Shown: positions 1 to 7,911, counted from the stretch's first letter. The stretch is DNA of 64,000 nt from Halomarina salina (GCF_023074835.1 NZ_JALLGW010000001.1:2108001-2172000); one strand, 5' to 3'. Translations and numbers: made by a program. The notes: generated by a model from the letters alone, not told the origin.

Positions 1-157
1 CGAACGAACAGAGCGCGACCGGGTAGGGCAGGGCCTTGCCGGTCGCGACGACGACCGGTTCCGGCCACTCCCGGAGCGGCGTCATGACGCGGGGGTCGAC
101 GGCCCCCTCGCCGTCGGTCAGCGTGCCGTCGATGTCGACGGCCAGCGGTGGAGTCAT
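1..157 (-). CDS. HAD-family phosphatase, phosphoglycolate phosphatase-like (5' part only)
   Basis: Only the first 52 codons are inside the window; the gene runs off the left edge. The protein begins MTPPLAVDIDGTLTDGEG, with the HAD motif I DxDGT (nucleophile D8, acid D10) almost at the N-terminus. This is typical of the archaeal phosphoglycolate phosphatase and sugar-phosphatase subfamily. The following GAVDPRVM and a T-G-K stretch match the start of the cap-containing archaeal type. The start is the ATG read from 157 down; the next gene starts divergently at 211. HAD membership is clear, but the substrate is inferred from family resemblance because the cap and motifs II to IV are outside the window. 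Confidence 0.75.
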   Translation of the reverse strand, partial: MTPPLAVDIDGTLTDGEGAVDPRVMTPLREWPEPVVVATGKALPYPVALCSF

Positions 158-210
158 GGTGGCGATGGACGCGCCGGGAGAATCAAGCCACCGCTTGGCG
201 AAGGTTGGGT

Positions 211-1074
211 ATGCAGCCTCCCGTCCGACCGGTACGGGTCGCGCCCGACACGTACCTCGTCGACGCCATGCTGTTCGACACGCCCGGTGCCCTGTCGGCG
301 TACGTCCTCGACGCGGACAGGCCGGTGCTCGTCGACGCAGGCACCGCCGACCGGACCGACCGCCTCCTCGGTGCTCTCGACGCACTCACCATCGACCCGG
401 CGGATATCGAAGCGATTCTCGTCAGCCACGTCCACCTCGACCACGCCGGTGGGGCGGGCGAGCTCGCCCGTCGCTGCGAGAACGCGACCGTCTACGTCCA
501 CGAACGCGGGTACGACTACGTCACCGACGCCGCGAACCTCGACTACCTCCGCGCGAGCGTCGACGAGGTGACGGGGATGGACGACCCCTACGGCGTCCCC
601 GAGGTGGTGCCCGAGGACCGGACGGTCGCCGTCTCCGGCGGCGAGACGCTGGACCTGGGTGACCACACGCTCCGACTCGTCGACGCGCCGGGTCACGCAC
701 CCCACCACTACGCCGTCTTCGACGAGACCACTCGCGCGCTGTTCACCATCGACAGCACGGGCACCCACGTCGACGGCCGGCTCTACCCCTCGACGCCACC
801 GCCGTTCGACCTGGACGCGAACCTCGCGACCTGCGACCGACTCCGGGACCTCGACCCGTCGGTGAACCTCTACGGTCACTTCGGGCCGGGCGGTGACGAC
901 CCCGTCTCGGAACTCGACGCGTACGCGGCGCTCCTCCCGGAGTGGGTCGAACTGGTCGGCGACCTCGCGGCCGAGCGCGGCGAGGACGTCGGCGCCATCG
1001 TCGACGCGCTCGACGAGCGCTGGCGCTCGCCGACGACCGAACGCGACGTCGCAGGGGTGCTGGCGAACCGGTAG
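211..1074 (+). CDS. MBL-fold metallo-hydrolase
   Basis: A 287-residue metallo-beta-lactamase-fold hydrolase. The metal-binding motif HVHLDH is at residues 73-78. A later GHAPHH segment and a conserved aspartate in FTIDSTG supply the remaining ligands expected for a two-metal site. The N-terminus (RVAPDTYLVDA) is the usual first beta strand of the family. The frame stays open upstream to 148, but the ATG at 211 sits where family members begin, so I chose it. The C-terminal ~70 residues form a helical extension seen in glyoxalase II-like MBL proteins. It is divergent from the HAD gene and convergent with the J-domain gene. The substrate cannot be told from sequence. Confidence 0.85.
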   Translation: MQPPVRPVRVAPDTYLVDAMLFDTPGALSAYVLDADRPVLVDAGTADRTDRLLGALDALTIDPADIEAILVSHVHLDHAGGAGELARRCENATVYVHERGYDYVTDAANLDYLRASVDEVTGMDDPYGVPEVVPEDRTVAVSGGETLDLGDHTLRLVDAPGHAPHHYAVFDETTRALFTIDSTGTHVDGRLYPSTPPPFDLDANLATCDRLRDLDPSVNLYGHFGPGGDDPVSELDAYAALLPEWVELVGDLAAERGEDVGAIVDALDERWRSPTTERDVAGVLANR

Positions 1075-1133
1075 GTCGTCGGTCGGTGTCACCGAACGCG
1101 CTCCTCGGTCGTGGTCCAGTCAGAAGTGGGAAG

Positions 1134-1234
1134 GAAGGTGGAAGTGTTCCCGACACGCTCACGGGCGAGCATGCCTCAGCCACGCGAGGTCCGCACTCGG
1201 CCACGGGCGACCTCGCGTTCCGTCGCGTGGCCTC
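1134..1234. repeat. Dispersed structured element, copy A (ncRNA or palindromic repeat)
   Basis: A ~100-nt element in the gap between the convergent MBL and J-domain genes, with a second copy at 54861-54958. Shared blocks are GAAGGTGGAAG, a GTTCC(C)GACA segment, a small GCTC...GAGC hairpin (1157-1160 with 1167-1170) and a long stem GCCACGCGA/TCGCGTGGC (1179-1187 with 1223-1231). Read on the minus strand it ends in a pyrimidine-rich CTTCCACCTTCCTTCCC run, which could serve as a terminator or 3' tail. Strand and function are unknown. The remainder of the 248-base gap shows nothing recognisable. Confidence 0.6.
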
Positions 1235-1322
1235 GGACGAGCCAACGAACAGGACCGATTTGAATCTTCCGTGAACGTGTGTAGTGTCGGGACCGACAGA
1301 CTGTGCCAGAACGCCGACAACG

Positions 1323-1904
1323 TCACTCCGAGAGGCGTTCGTACGCCGCGGTGACGCGCTTGAACTCCTCCTCGTCCCCGCCGCGGTCCGGGTGCGTCTC
1401 CTTCACCCGTTCGCGGTAGGCCCGTCTGACCGCCGACTGGTCGGCCGACGGGTCCAGGTCGAGGATACCGTACGCCTCCCGCGGGGTCGGTCCGGGGTCT
1501 GGCTCCGGCGGTCTGCGCTGGCGGCGACGCCGCTGGTCACCGGCCCGACGTTCCTGCCCGGTCGCGCGTCGGCGTCGCCCCCGGCCGCTCGCGGTCCGGC
1601 TTCGAGCGTCGCGCGGCCCCGCCCCGAACCCGCCCCGGCCACCGTCTGCCTCCGCCGTCTCTCGTCTCGTCCGCCGGGTTCTGCCGCGGTCGTCGATGCG
1701 TGCGCGTCGCTCCACGCTGGCGTACACTCGCTCGACGAGTCGTCCGGACGCCTGGTACCACATCAGGTACGCGACGACCCCGAACGGCACCGCCAGCAGC
1801 AGCGCTAGCGGTTCGAGCAGGACGGCGAACAGGGTGAGGAGGACGGCCATCCCGCCGAACGTGGCCGCGAGCGCCGACACCAGTTCGGGGCGTGAGCGGT
1901 TCAC
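1323..1904 (-). CDS. Membrane-anchored J-domain protein
   Basis: A 193-residue protein with a hydrophobic N-terminus (about residues 10-50, probably two membrane segments) and a C-terminal J domain. The diagnostic HPD is at 171-173, within KETHPDRGG, preceded by a helix II of the AYRERV type. J domains stimulate the ATPase of DnaK/Hsp70 partners. The middle (about 60-125) is an Arg-rich, low-complexity linker. There is no Gly/Phe region and no zinc domain, so this is a type III J protein rather than DnaJ itself. An AT-rich GGTTTAG box about 27 bases upstream supports a leaderless start at 1904. It probably recruits Hsp70 to the membrane, which is an inference. Confidence 0.85.
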   Translation of the reverse strand: MNRSRPELVSALAATFGGMAVLLTLFAVLLEPLALLLAVPFGVVAYLMWYQASGRLVERVYASVERRARIDDRGRTRRTRRETAEADGGRGGFGAGPRDARSRTASGRGRRRRATGQERRAGDQRRRRQRRPPEPDPGPTPREAYGILDLDPSADQSAVRRAYRERVKETHPDRGGDEEEFKRVTAAYERLSE

Positions 1905-1988
1905 GACTCGACTAACGGCCGCGCGGGCCTAAACCCCTCGGCGGTGCAGGCCGTACGGTTATCCCGCGCCAGTGGCTACCCGACGAGT

Positions 1989-2195
1989 ATGAGTGTCTCC
2001 GGCCTGTGTGAACTCTGTTCGACGAACGAGATCGTCGACGGCTGTGACCGCTGTGGCCGACTCGCCTGCGAGGTCCACTACGACAGGGAGACCGGCCTCT
2101 GTACCGACTGCCTGAAGGAGTCGGGCGGGACGCCGGACGACGAACCAGAGCGCCAACCGGACGGTCCGGACGGCGTGGATACCTACCAGTTCTGA
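1989..2195 (+). CDS. Small zinc-finger protein (68 aa)
   Basis: A compact 68-residue protein. Residues 1-45 carry CELC, CDRC, a single Cys followed by a His, and CTDC, giving eight possible ligands for two zinc ions in a B-box-like cross-brace. The C-terminal ~25 residues are an acidic tail ending DTYQF. The start at 1989 is favoured because a GGTTATCC promoter box lies about 27 bases upstream, which suits a leaderless transcript. Haloarchaea encode many such zinc micro-proteins with regulatory or interaction roles. The function of this one is unknown. Confidence 0.8.
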   Translation: MSVSGLCELCSTNEIVDGCDRCGRLACEVHYDRETGLCTDCLKESGGTPDDEPERQPDGPDGVDTYQF

Positions 2196-2265
2196 AGCCG
2201 GACTCCCCGAAATCGAACGACTCGGCGACAGTAGCGGCGGTGTAGCGACCGACGCTCGCCTCCGT

Positions 2266-2388
2266 CCTAATCTATTAGGTGGAACCATGAGGTGAGAACC
2301 CCGTGTTCTCTCGGACGAAGCAGGCGGGGTCAATTCCGTTCGTGGGCACGATATGGAAGGCTTACCTGCCTGCTTCTTTCCTCACGCC
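2266..2388 (+). ncRNA. Candidate structured RNA with possible pseudoknot
   Basis: Non-coding gap between the convergent zinc-finger and pyrF genes. An AT-rich palindrome CCTAATCTATTAGG (2266-2279) could serve as a promoter for a transcript starting near 2297-2300. Complementary segments are ACCCCG (2298-2303) with CGGGGT (2325-2330), GAAGCAGGC (2317-2325) with GCCTGCTTC (2368-2376), and an inner hairpin 2334-2358 with a GGGC loop. The first two interleave, giving an H-type pseudoknot. A rival hairpin GAGAAC/GTTCTC (2294-2310) excludes the first stem. The 3' end is pyrimidine-rich (TTCTTTCC). Existence, strand and ends are inferred from complementarity only. Confidence 0.45.
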
Positions 2389-2439
2389 GCTACGACCCGT
2401 GAGCGGGCGCGCCGAGGGGCGTTCGACGCTCCCGGCCGT

Positions 2440-3231
2440 TCACCGGTGACGGTTGAGTCGCTTCTTGAGCCGTTTCGCCGCCTGTCCGGCCGCCTTGTCG
2501 AAGGTCTCTCCCTCGCCCGCGAAGATGATGCCGCGCGACGAGTTGACCAGACCGACGCCGTCCGCGAGGCCGAACTCGGCGGCCGCCTCCGCGTCGCCGC
2601 CCTGCGCACCCACACCGGGGACGAGGAACGGGAGGTCCGGGACGAGTTCGCGGACGCGTTCGAGTTCCTCGGGCGTCGTCGCGCCGACGACGAGGCCGAC
2701 GTTCCCGTGGACGTTCCACTCGTTGGCACGCTGGGCGACGTACTCGTAGAGGCGCTTGTCCGTGCCGACCTCGAGGTTCTGGAAGTCCGACCCACCGGGG
2801 TTGGAGGTGCGACAGAGGACGAACACGCCCTTCTCCTCGCGCGAGAGGAACGGTTCGAGCGCGTCTCTGCCGAGGTACGGGTTGACCGTAATCGCGTCCA
2901 CGTAGTCGAGGAGGTTCGCGTACTGACGCGCCGTGTTGCCGATGTCGGCGCGCTTCGCGTCGAGCAGGACGGGGACGTCCTTCCCCTCGGCGTAGGCGAC
3001 CGTCTCCCGGAGCGACCGCCAGCCGTCGCTGTCCTCGTAGAACGCCGCGTTGGGTTTGTAACACGCGGCGTGTTCGTGGGTCGCGTCGATGATGCGTCGG
3101 TTGAACGCCCAGCGCGGCAGGTCGTGGTCGCGCAGGTGGTCGGGCAGTCGCTTCGGGTCGGGGTCGAGGCCGACGCTCACGACGCTGTCGACGGCGTCGA
3201 TGCGCTCGCCGAGTCGCTCGAAGAAGCTCAT
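2440..3231 (-). CDS. pyrF: Orotidine 5'-phosphate decarboxylase
   Basis: A 263-residue TIM-barrel enzyme that decarboxylates OMP to UMP, the last step of de novo pyrimidine synthesis. The catalytic DxKxxD signature is LLDAKRADIG, giving D91, K93 and D96. GLDPDPKRLP near residue 21 and the phosphate-binding end (VPGVGAQGGD, then SSRGIIFAG) are also present. Length and these motifs place it in the longer type 2 PyrF subfamily. The ATG at 3231 (MSFFERLGE) is preferred over an ATG seven codons upstream, because family members start here. No other pyrimidine gene is adjacent. Confidence 0.95.
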   Translation of the reverse strand: MSFFERLGERIDAVDSVVSVGLDPDPKRLPDHLRDHDLPRWAFNRRIIDATHEHAACYKPNAAFYEDSDGWRSLRETVAYAEGKDVPVLLDAKRADIGNTARQYANLLDYVDAITVNPYLGRDALEPFLSREEKGVFVLCRTSNPGGSDFQNLEVGTDKRLYEYVAQRANEWNVHGNVGLVVGATTPEELERVRELVPDLPFLVPGVGAQGGDAEAAAEFGLADGVGLVNSSRGIIFAGEGETFDKAAGQAAKRLKKRLNRHR

Positions 3232-3308
3232 TGCCGGGCGTGGCGCGCCCACCGAATAGAGTGTTACTATCCGAAATAGCTACGTTCGTGAGAATCGTTC
3301 TCGAAGCC

Positions 3309-3764
3309 ATGTCCTCCCCGCCGCAGTCACCCTCGTACCGTGACGACCGGTACGCTGGCTACGGCGCCGGTCTCGTGGTGTTCGGTCTCGCGGTCGTCGC
3401 GGCCGTATTCTCCCGGACCGCGACCGGAGCGTACGCGACGCTCGCCGGGCGGTTCGTCGGTCTCATCGTCCTCGGCAGCGTCGGTGTGTTCGCGGTGGCT
3501 GCCGGGTCGGAATCGTCTCCCGTCCATCGGCGCGTCGTTTCGGACACTCGCGGTCGTCGGTTGCTCCTGAAGACGGGCGGGTTGGCCCTCTGGACACCGG
3601 CGCTGACGTCGCTCGCGACGGTCGTCTCCGGCGGGGTGGCGACCGACCTCTCCTCCTCGGTGCATGTCGGTGCGGTGGGCCTCGGTCTCCTCGGACTGGC
3701 GGTCTGCTGGCGTGCGCTCGACGCGGTCCTCGACCGGGCACGCGACGGTCGCACGGGCCGGTGA
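3309..3764 (+). CDS. Haloarchaeal membrane protein, unknown function
   Basis: A 151-residue protein with about four hydrophobic segments: roughly residues 19-37, 46-66, 90-110 and 118-137. It has a short hydrophilic N-terminus and an Arg-rich C-terminal tail. There are no catalytic motifs, and I do not recognise a family. It is divergent from pyrF (77 bases between starts) and followed 66 bases later by the first PHP gene on the same strand. The ATG at 3309 was chosen because the upstream in-frame codons overlap the pyrF start region. Confidence 0.65.
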   Translation: MSSPPQSPSYRDDRYAGYGAGLVVFGLAVVAAVFSRTATGAYATLAGRFVGLIVLGSVGVFAVAAGSESSPVHRRVVSDTRGRRLLLKTGGLALWTPALTSLATVVSGGVATDLSSSVHVGAVGLGLLGLAVCWRALDAVLDRARDGRTGR

Positions 3765-3830
3765 ACCGTCGAACCACCGACTGGTCGGGTTACGGGGAGT
3801 TTTAACCGCTCGCGCCCCAAGTCAGGGGCG

Positions 3831-4574
3831 ATGGATGACGGTGTGACGGTCGCGGTCGACCCGCACGTGCACTCGGCCGCGTCCTACGACGGCCACGACC
3901 CCGTCGACCTGTTGCTCGAACAGGCCGCAGCGGTCGGACTGGACGGTATCGTCGTCACCGACCACGACACCATCGAGGCGTCACTGCGCGCCGCCGACAT
4001 CGCAGACGACTACGGGTTAGTGGGCATCCCCGGCGTGGAGGTGTCGACCGCTCAGGGCCACCTGCTGGCCATCGGCGTCGAGGACTGTCCGCCGCCGCGT
4101 CGCTCGCTCGACGAGACGGTCGACATCGTCCGGGACATGGGTGGCGTCGCCGTCGTCCCGCACCCCTTCCAGCGCACCCGACACGGCGTCCGTCGTCGGT
4201 TCATCGACGACTGTGACGGCCTCGAGGTGTACAACTCGTGGGTGTTCACGGGCTACCGCAACCGCCGCGCACGCCGGTTCGCGAGCGAGAAGGGCTACAC
4301 GCCGGTCGCCGCCAGCGACGCCCACGTCGCACCCTTCATCGGGCGAGCGTACACCGAACTCGCCGTCGAGGACGTCGACTCGCCCGCGGAGGTGGACCAG
4401 GAGGACGTCCTCGACGCGCTGGACGAGGGGGCGACGGCGACGACGGGTCGGCGGCAGCCGCTCCACCGGAGCGCCTCCCACTACCTGTCCGGGGCGGCCC
4501 GGAAGGCGGGCTACGCGCTTCGACAGCGACTTCCGGGGATCGGCTCGGTCCCTACCCCGGCCGACTCCTCGTAG
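3831..4574 (+). CDS. PHP-domain metal-dependent phosphoesterase, copy 1
   Basis: A 247-residue PHP-domain protein. The N-terminal metal motif is DPHVHSAASYDGH (H12, H14), followed by VTDHDTIE, GVEVS, a VVPHPFQ histidine and the late ASDAH motif. These are the conserved metal ligands of PHP phosphoesterases, which often hydrolyse nucleotide or 3',5'-bisphosphate substrates. A TTTTAACC box about 27 bases upstream supports a leaderless start. The C-terminal ~60 residues (HRSASHYLSGAARKAG) are basic and may contact nucleic acid or membrane. A paralogue with strong protein and DNA similarity follows at 4692. The substrate is unknown. Confidence 0.85.
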   Translation: MDDGVTVAVDPHVHSAASYDGHDPVDLLLEQAAAVGLDGIVVTDHDTIEASLRAADIADDYGLVGIPGVEVSTAQGHLLAIGVEDCPPPRRSLDETVDIVRDMGGVAVVPHPFQRTRHGVRRRFIDDCDGLEVYNSWVFTGYRNRRARRFASEKGYTPVAASDAHVAPFIGRAYTELAVEDVDSPAEVDQEDVLDALDEGATATTGRRQPLHRSASHYLSGAARKAGYALRQRLPGIGSVPTPADSS

Positions 4575-4691
4575 AGCGGAGCCGTTCACGCGAGTTCGGT
4601 CGCCGTCGCTGGGTCCGACGCGCCGACCTGCCCTCCCGGCTTATAAGTATAGCCCGCTTTCCTATCCTGAACGGCAGTATAGGGGACAGTC

Positions 4692-5474
4692 ATGGGAAGA
4701 GAGGTGTCCGTGGCCATCGACCCGCACGTCCATTCGGAGGGGTCGTACGACGGACACGAGCCGGTCGAGCGGCTCCTCGAACGCGCGGTCGAGGTCGGAC
4801 TGGACGGCATCGTCGTCACCGACCACGACACCATCGAGGAGTCGCTGCGTGCTGCCGATCTCGCCGCCGACTACGGGTTAGTGGGGATTCCGGGTGTGGA
4901 GGTGTCGACCGCCCAGGGCCACCTGCTGGCCATCGGCGTCGAGCAGCGTCCCCCGCCCGGCGACCCGTTCGACGAGACTGTCGAACGGGTCCGAGAACTG
5001 GGCGGCGTCGCCGTCGTCCCCCACCCGTTCCAGCGCACCCGACACGGCGTCGGGAAGCGGTCGGTCGGCGACTGCGACGCGGTCGAGGTGTACAACGCGT
5101 GGGTGTTCACGGGCTACCGCAACCGTCGTGCCCGTCGGTTCGCGGACGCGAACGGCTACCCCGGCGTCGCCGCGAGCGACGCCCACTCGGCGGCGTACGT
5201 CGGCCGAGCGTACACCGAACTGCTGCTCGACGTGGACTCGCTGGACGACCTCACCGCAGAGCGCATCGTCGACGAACTCGCTGCCGGGAGCGCCACCATC
5301 GAGGGTCGCCGCCAGCCGCTCTGGCGGAGCGCGAGCCACTACGCCTCGTGTACGGGCCGACGAGCACGCGGGGTCGACCCGCGACGACCGTCGCTCCGCA
5401 CGCTCGGAGCGGTCGCCGGCGGTGCGGTCGTGGGGAGCGTCGCGCGCGCTGGCGTCGCGCAGTTCCGCTCGTAA
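4692..5474 (+). CDS. PHP-domain metal-dependent phosphoesterase, copy 2
   Basis: A 260-residue tandem paralogue of the preceding gene with the same ligands (DPHVHSEGSYDGH, VTDHDTIE, GVEVS, VVPHPFQRTRHGV, ASDAH). The two copies share long near-identical DNA stretches, including the region coding for GVEVSTAQGHLLAIGVE, and diverge mainly in the C-terminal tail. The 117-base gap holds its own AT-rich boxes (CTTATAAGTATAG near 4640 and AGTATAGGGG near 4675), so it may be transcribed separately. It is convergent with the reductase gene, 42 bases away. The duplication looks relatively recent. Functional divergence is possible but not visible in the active site. Confidence 0.85.
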   Translation: MGREVSVAIDPHVHSEGSYDGHEPVERLLERAVEVGLDGIVVTDHDTIEESLRAADLAADYGLVGIPGVEVSTAQGHLLAIGVEQRPPPGDPFDETVERVRELGGVAVVPHPFQRTRHGVGKRSVGDCDAVEVYNAWVFTGYRNRRARRFADANGYPGVAASDAHSAAYVGRAYTELLLDVDSLDDLTAERIVDELAAGSATIEGRRQPLWRSASHYASCTGRRARGVDPRRPSLRTLGAVAGGAVVGSVARAGVAQFRS

Positions 5475-5516
5475 CTCGGGGGTCTCCGACCCAGCGCGCG
5501 CGGGTCCAGTCGTCGC

Positions 5517-6836
5517 TCAGTCCAGTTCGCGCCGTCCGTACGCGCCCTCCCGTTCGAGTTCGCCACGCTGGCGGAGCACCGGTGGCGTCCGGCACATCCC
5601 CGGCGCGCCGGCCGCCTGCGGGACGATGCAGTTGTTGCAGTCCGCACAGAGCGCCTCGCTCTCGGCGTCGGCGAGCAGTCGCGCCGGCAGTTCCGGTTCG
5701 GCGTAGAACGGCCGACCGAGACCGACCGCGTCGCAGGCCGCCGTCGCCACGTCGTCGCCGAGCAGTCGGTCTATCTGTGGGCGCTCCCTGATACCGCCCT
5801 CACAGAGGACGGGGACGTCGACGCGCTCGCTGACCCGACGACAGAGGTCGGCGTTCCAGCCGCGAGCGGGCGGATTCCGGGCCGCCTCGACGCGCGTCGC
5901 GGCCGCGACGGCGCGGGCGCGCCAGCGACTCCCGAACGCCGCCGCGTAGCCGGACTGGAACTGGCCGGCCGACCAGCCGCGTGCCGGGTACTGGCCACGG
6001 ATGAGGCTCATGTCCCAGAACGTCGAGCCGTGGACCGGGGCGAGCGCGTCGTAACCGTACTCCGCCAGTCGGACCGCGAGGTCCACCGCGTCGTCTGCAG
6101 AGAGGCCCGTGCGGACGAACGGCGGTCGCTCCTCCTCGGTCGGGACCTTGGTGAACAGCGGGACGTCGCCGGCCCGTTCTCGTATCTCGTCGTGGACGAG
6201 TTCGAGGAACCGGCCGCCGTCGTCGAACTCGTCGTCCCGGTCGTTGTAGTACGGCGAGCAGAACTGCTGGACGATACCCATGTTGGCGCTCGAGAGGTGG
6301 ATTCCGTCGTAGCCCACCTCGACGGCGCGCCGTGCCGCGCGCCCGAAGTCCGCCGCGAGGTCGTACACCTCCGCGGTCGTCAGGACGTGCGGGTCGTACG
6401 AGAGAAAGCCAGTCCGCGCGGCGGCGCGGAGGTGGACCGGAGGCAGCGAGACGGCGAGTTGCTGGAGGTCGGGATGGGCAGCACGGTACTCCCGGTGCCA
6501 CGTCTCCAGACTGCGGAGGCCGCCGTGGTCGAGCTGGACGACGATTCGACCGTCGTGGTCGTGGACGGCGTCGACGACGGGTCGCAGGCGCTCGGCCTTC
6601 GCGTCGGTGTCGATGCGGGTCATGTTCGGCGCGACGGCCCCGCCCTCGCCGCGGACGAGCGTCGCTCCCTGGAAGACCAGTCCTGCTCCGGCGCGGGCGG
6701 CGGGTTCGAGTTCGTCCGCGAGGTGCTCGCCCGCGTCCGCACCGTCGCCCGCGCACTCCAGCAGCGGCGCGCGATAGAGGCGGTTCGGGAGGGTCAGCCC
6801 ACCTACGTCGAGCGGTTCGCCGAGCGTCGCGGTCAT
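5517..6836 (-). CDS. NADH:flavin oxidoreductase, Old Yellow Enzyme family
   Basis: A 439-residue FMN-binding TIM-barrel protein. It begins with the family strand GGLTLPNRLYRAPL and has GRIVVQLDHGG, a GYDGIHLSSANMG segment and a late VLCEGGI stretch. Near the C-terminus CADCNNC followed by GMC resembles the 4Fe-4S cluster motif of 2,4-dienoyl-CoA reductase-type enzymes. The FAD/NAD-binding second half of those reductases is absent. It may therefore need a separate electron donor. The ATG at 6836 (MTATLGEP) is chosen over an earlier ATG because the preceding Arg-rich residues are not family-like. It probably reduces an enoyl or enone substrate; the identity is unknown. Confidence 0.85.
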   Translation of the reverse strand: MTATLGEPLDVGGLTLPNRLYRAPLLECAGDGADAGEHLADELEPAARAGAGLVFQGATLVRGEGGAVAPNMTRIDTDAKAERLRPVVDAVHDHDGRIVVQLDHGGLRSLETWHREYRAAHPDLQQLAVSLPPVHLRAAARTGFLSYDPHVLTTAEVYDLAADFGRAARRAVEVGYDGIHLSSANMGIVQQFCSPYYNDRDDEFDDGGRFLELVHDEIRERAGDVPLFTKVPTEEERPPFVRTGLSADDAVDLAVRLAEYGYDALAPVHGSTFWDMSLIRGQYPARGWSAGQFQSGYAAAFGSRWRARAVAAATRVEAARNPPARGWNADLCRRVSERVDVPVLCEGGIRERPQIDRLLGDDVATAACDAVGLGRPFYAEPELPARLLADAESEALCADCNNCIVPQAAGAPGMCRTPPVLRQRGELEREGAYGRRELD

Positions 6837-6904
6837 CGACGGAGCGTGGCGACGACTGGAGAAAAGCCTGCGGACTACGCGGTAGGGTCGCCCCAATCCG
6901 CGGA

Positions 6905-7375
6905 CTACGTGTCCTCGCCGTCGAGTCCGTCGAGCGCCGCCGTCACGACCCGGAGCACGCGCTTCACGTCGGCTCCGTCCTCGACGAACACGAGGACCCG
7001 CGGCGGGTCGACGGCCTTCGGTCGCACTCGCAGGTCGGCGTCCTGCGCGGCCCCGGGGACCGCGTCGAGGCCTGCGCGGAACTCGACGCGCGCCCGGTCG
7101 TCGTGGGCGTACACGTCCGCGAGACGGACTGTTCCCCCCTGTTCGTCGTCATCTCCGGCTAGCCCGCTGGCGACGACGCCGTACGCTCGCTCCCCGAACT
7201 CGTCGGGGTCGAGCGATTCGGCGTCCTGCACGTCGACCAGTTCGAGGTTGGCCAGCGGGCCGTCGGAGCGGGCGACGAGTTCGCTGGCGAGGAGCTGGGC
7301 GAGTCGGACGCCGGAGGCGGTGCGGTCTGACTCCTCGCTTCCTCCTGCACCGTCGCCGTCGCGCTGGTCGGTCAC
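6905..7375 (-). CDS. Conserved haloarchaeal protein, unknown function
   Basis: A 156-residue acidic protein starting at a GTG that overlaps the stop of the upstream DUF2240 gene (GTGA), so the two are translationally coupled. It has an Asp/Gly/Glu-rich N-terminus, a helical middle (LAQLLASELVAR) and a beta-rich end (PRVLVFVEDGADVKRVLRVV). There are no cysteines, membrane segments or catalytic motif. The coupling suggests a shared role with the DUF2240 protein, which is itself uncharacterised. I do not recognise the family. Confidence 0.7.
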   Translation of the reverse strand: MTDQRDGDGAGGSEESDRTASGVRLAQLLASELVARSDGPLANLELVDVQDAESLDPDEFGERAYGVVASGLAGDDDEQGGTVRLADVYAHDDRARVEFRAGLDAVPGAAQDADLRVRPKAVDPPRVLVFVEDGADVKRVLRVVTAALDGLDGEDT

Positions 7376-7818
7376 GACGAGAGGTCCGCCCGCGCTCGTT
7401 CGGCGTGAGCGGCCACGTCGACGCCGTTCTTGTGGGCGTAGAGGACGGCCGCGGCCTCGATGGTGACGCCCGCCTCGGACTGGAGGGCGTTGATGGCGGC
7501 GACGGCCTCCTGCTTCTCGGTCCCCGCGTCGACGAGGGCGTCGAGGATGCGCTGGAACGTCGAGCGCTCCTGGATGATGGACTCGTCGGGTCGGAACCCC
7601 TCCGGGATGGGTTCGTCGTCGGGGTCGAACTCGACGGCGAGGTCGCCGTCGTCGCGGGCGACGAGGCCCTCGCTGACGGCCACGTCGATGAGCCGCTTCG
7701 CCTGGTCGGGGGAGAACCAGTCGCGGTCGAGACTCAGCGCGACGACGAACTCGCTCTCGGCGACCCGCTCCCGGCCCTTCGCGCGGAACGGCGCGGCCAC
7801 CGCTTTCCGGAGACTCAT
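7372..7818 (-). CDS. DUF2240 family protein
   Basis: A 148-residue protein matching my knowledge of the archaeal DUF2240 family. It starts MSLRKAVAAPFRAKG, followed by a winged-helix-like segment (LDRDWFSPDQAKRLIDVAVSEGLV). The C-terminal helical part reads FQRILDALVDAG and AAAVLYAHKNGVDV. The first half looks like a small nucleic-acid-binding wHTH, suggesting a link to DNA or RNA, but no function is established. It is the first gene of a two-gene unit with a 4-base overlap to the next. It is divergent from rps8e, whose start lies 93 bases away. Confidence 0.8.
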   Translation of the reverse strand: MSLRKAVAAPFRAKGRERVAESEFVVALSLDRDWFSPDQAKRLIDVAVSEGLVARDDGDLAVEFDPDDEPIPEGFRPDESIIQERSTFQRILDALVDAGTEKQEAVAAINALQSEAGVTIEAAAVLYAHKNGVDVAAHAERARADLSS

Positions 7819-7911
7819 CGACGGATGGGCGGCCCCGGAGGGCTAAAGCCCTGCGGACCGGCACGGCCCCGCATCGAAGCCTTTAGGTCCGTCTCGGGGC
7901 TGGTTCACCGT

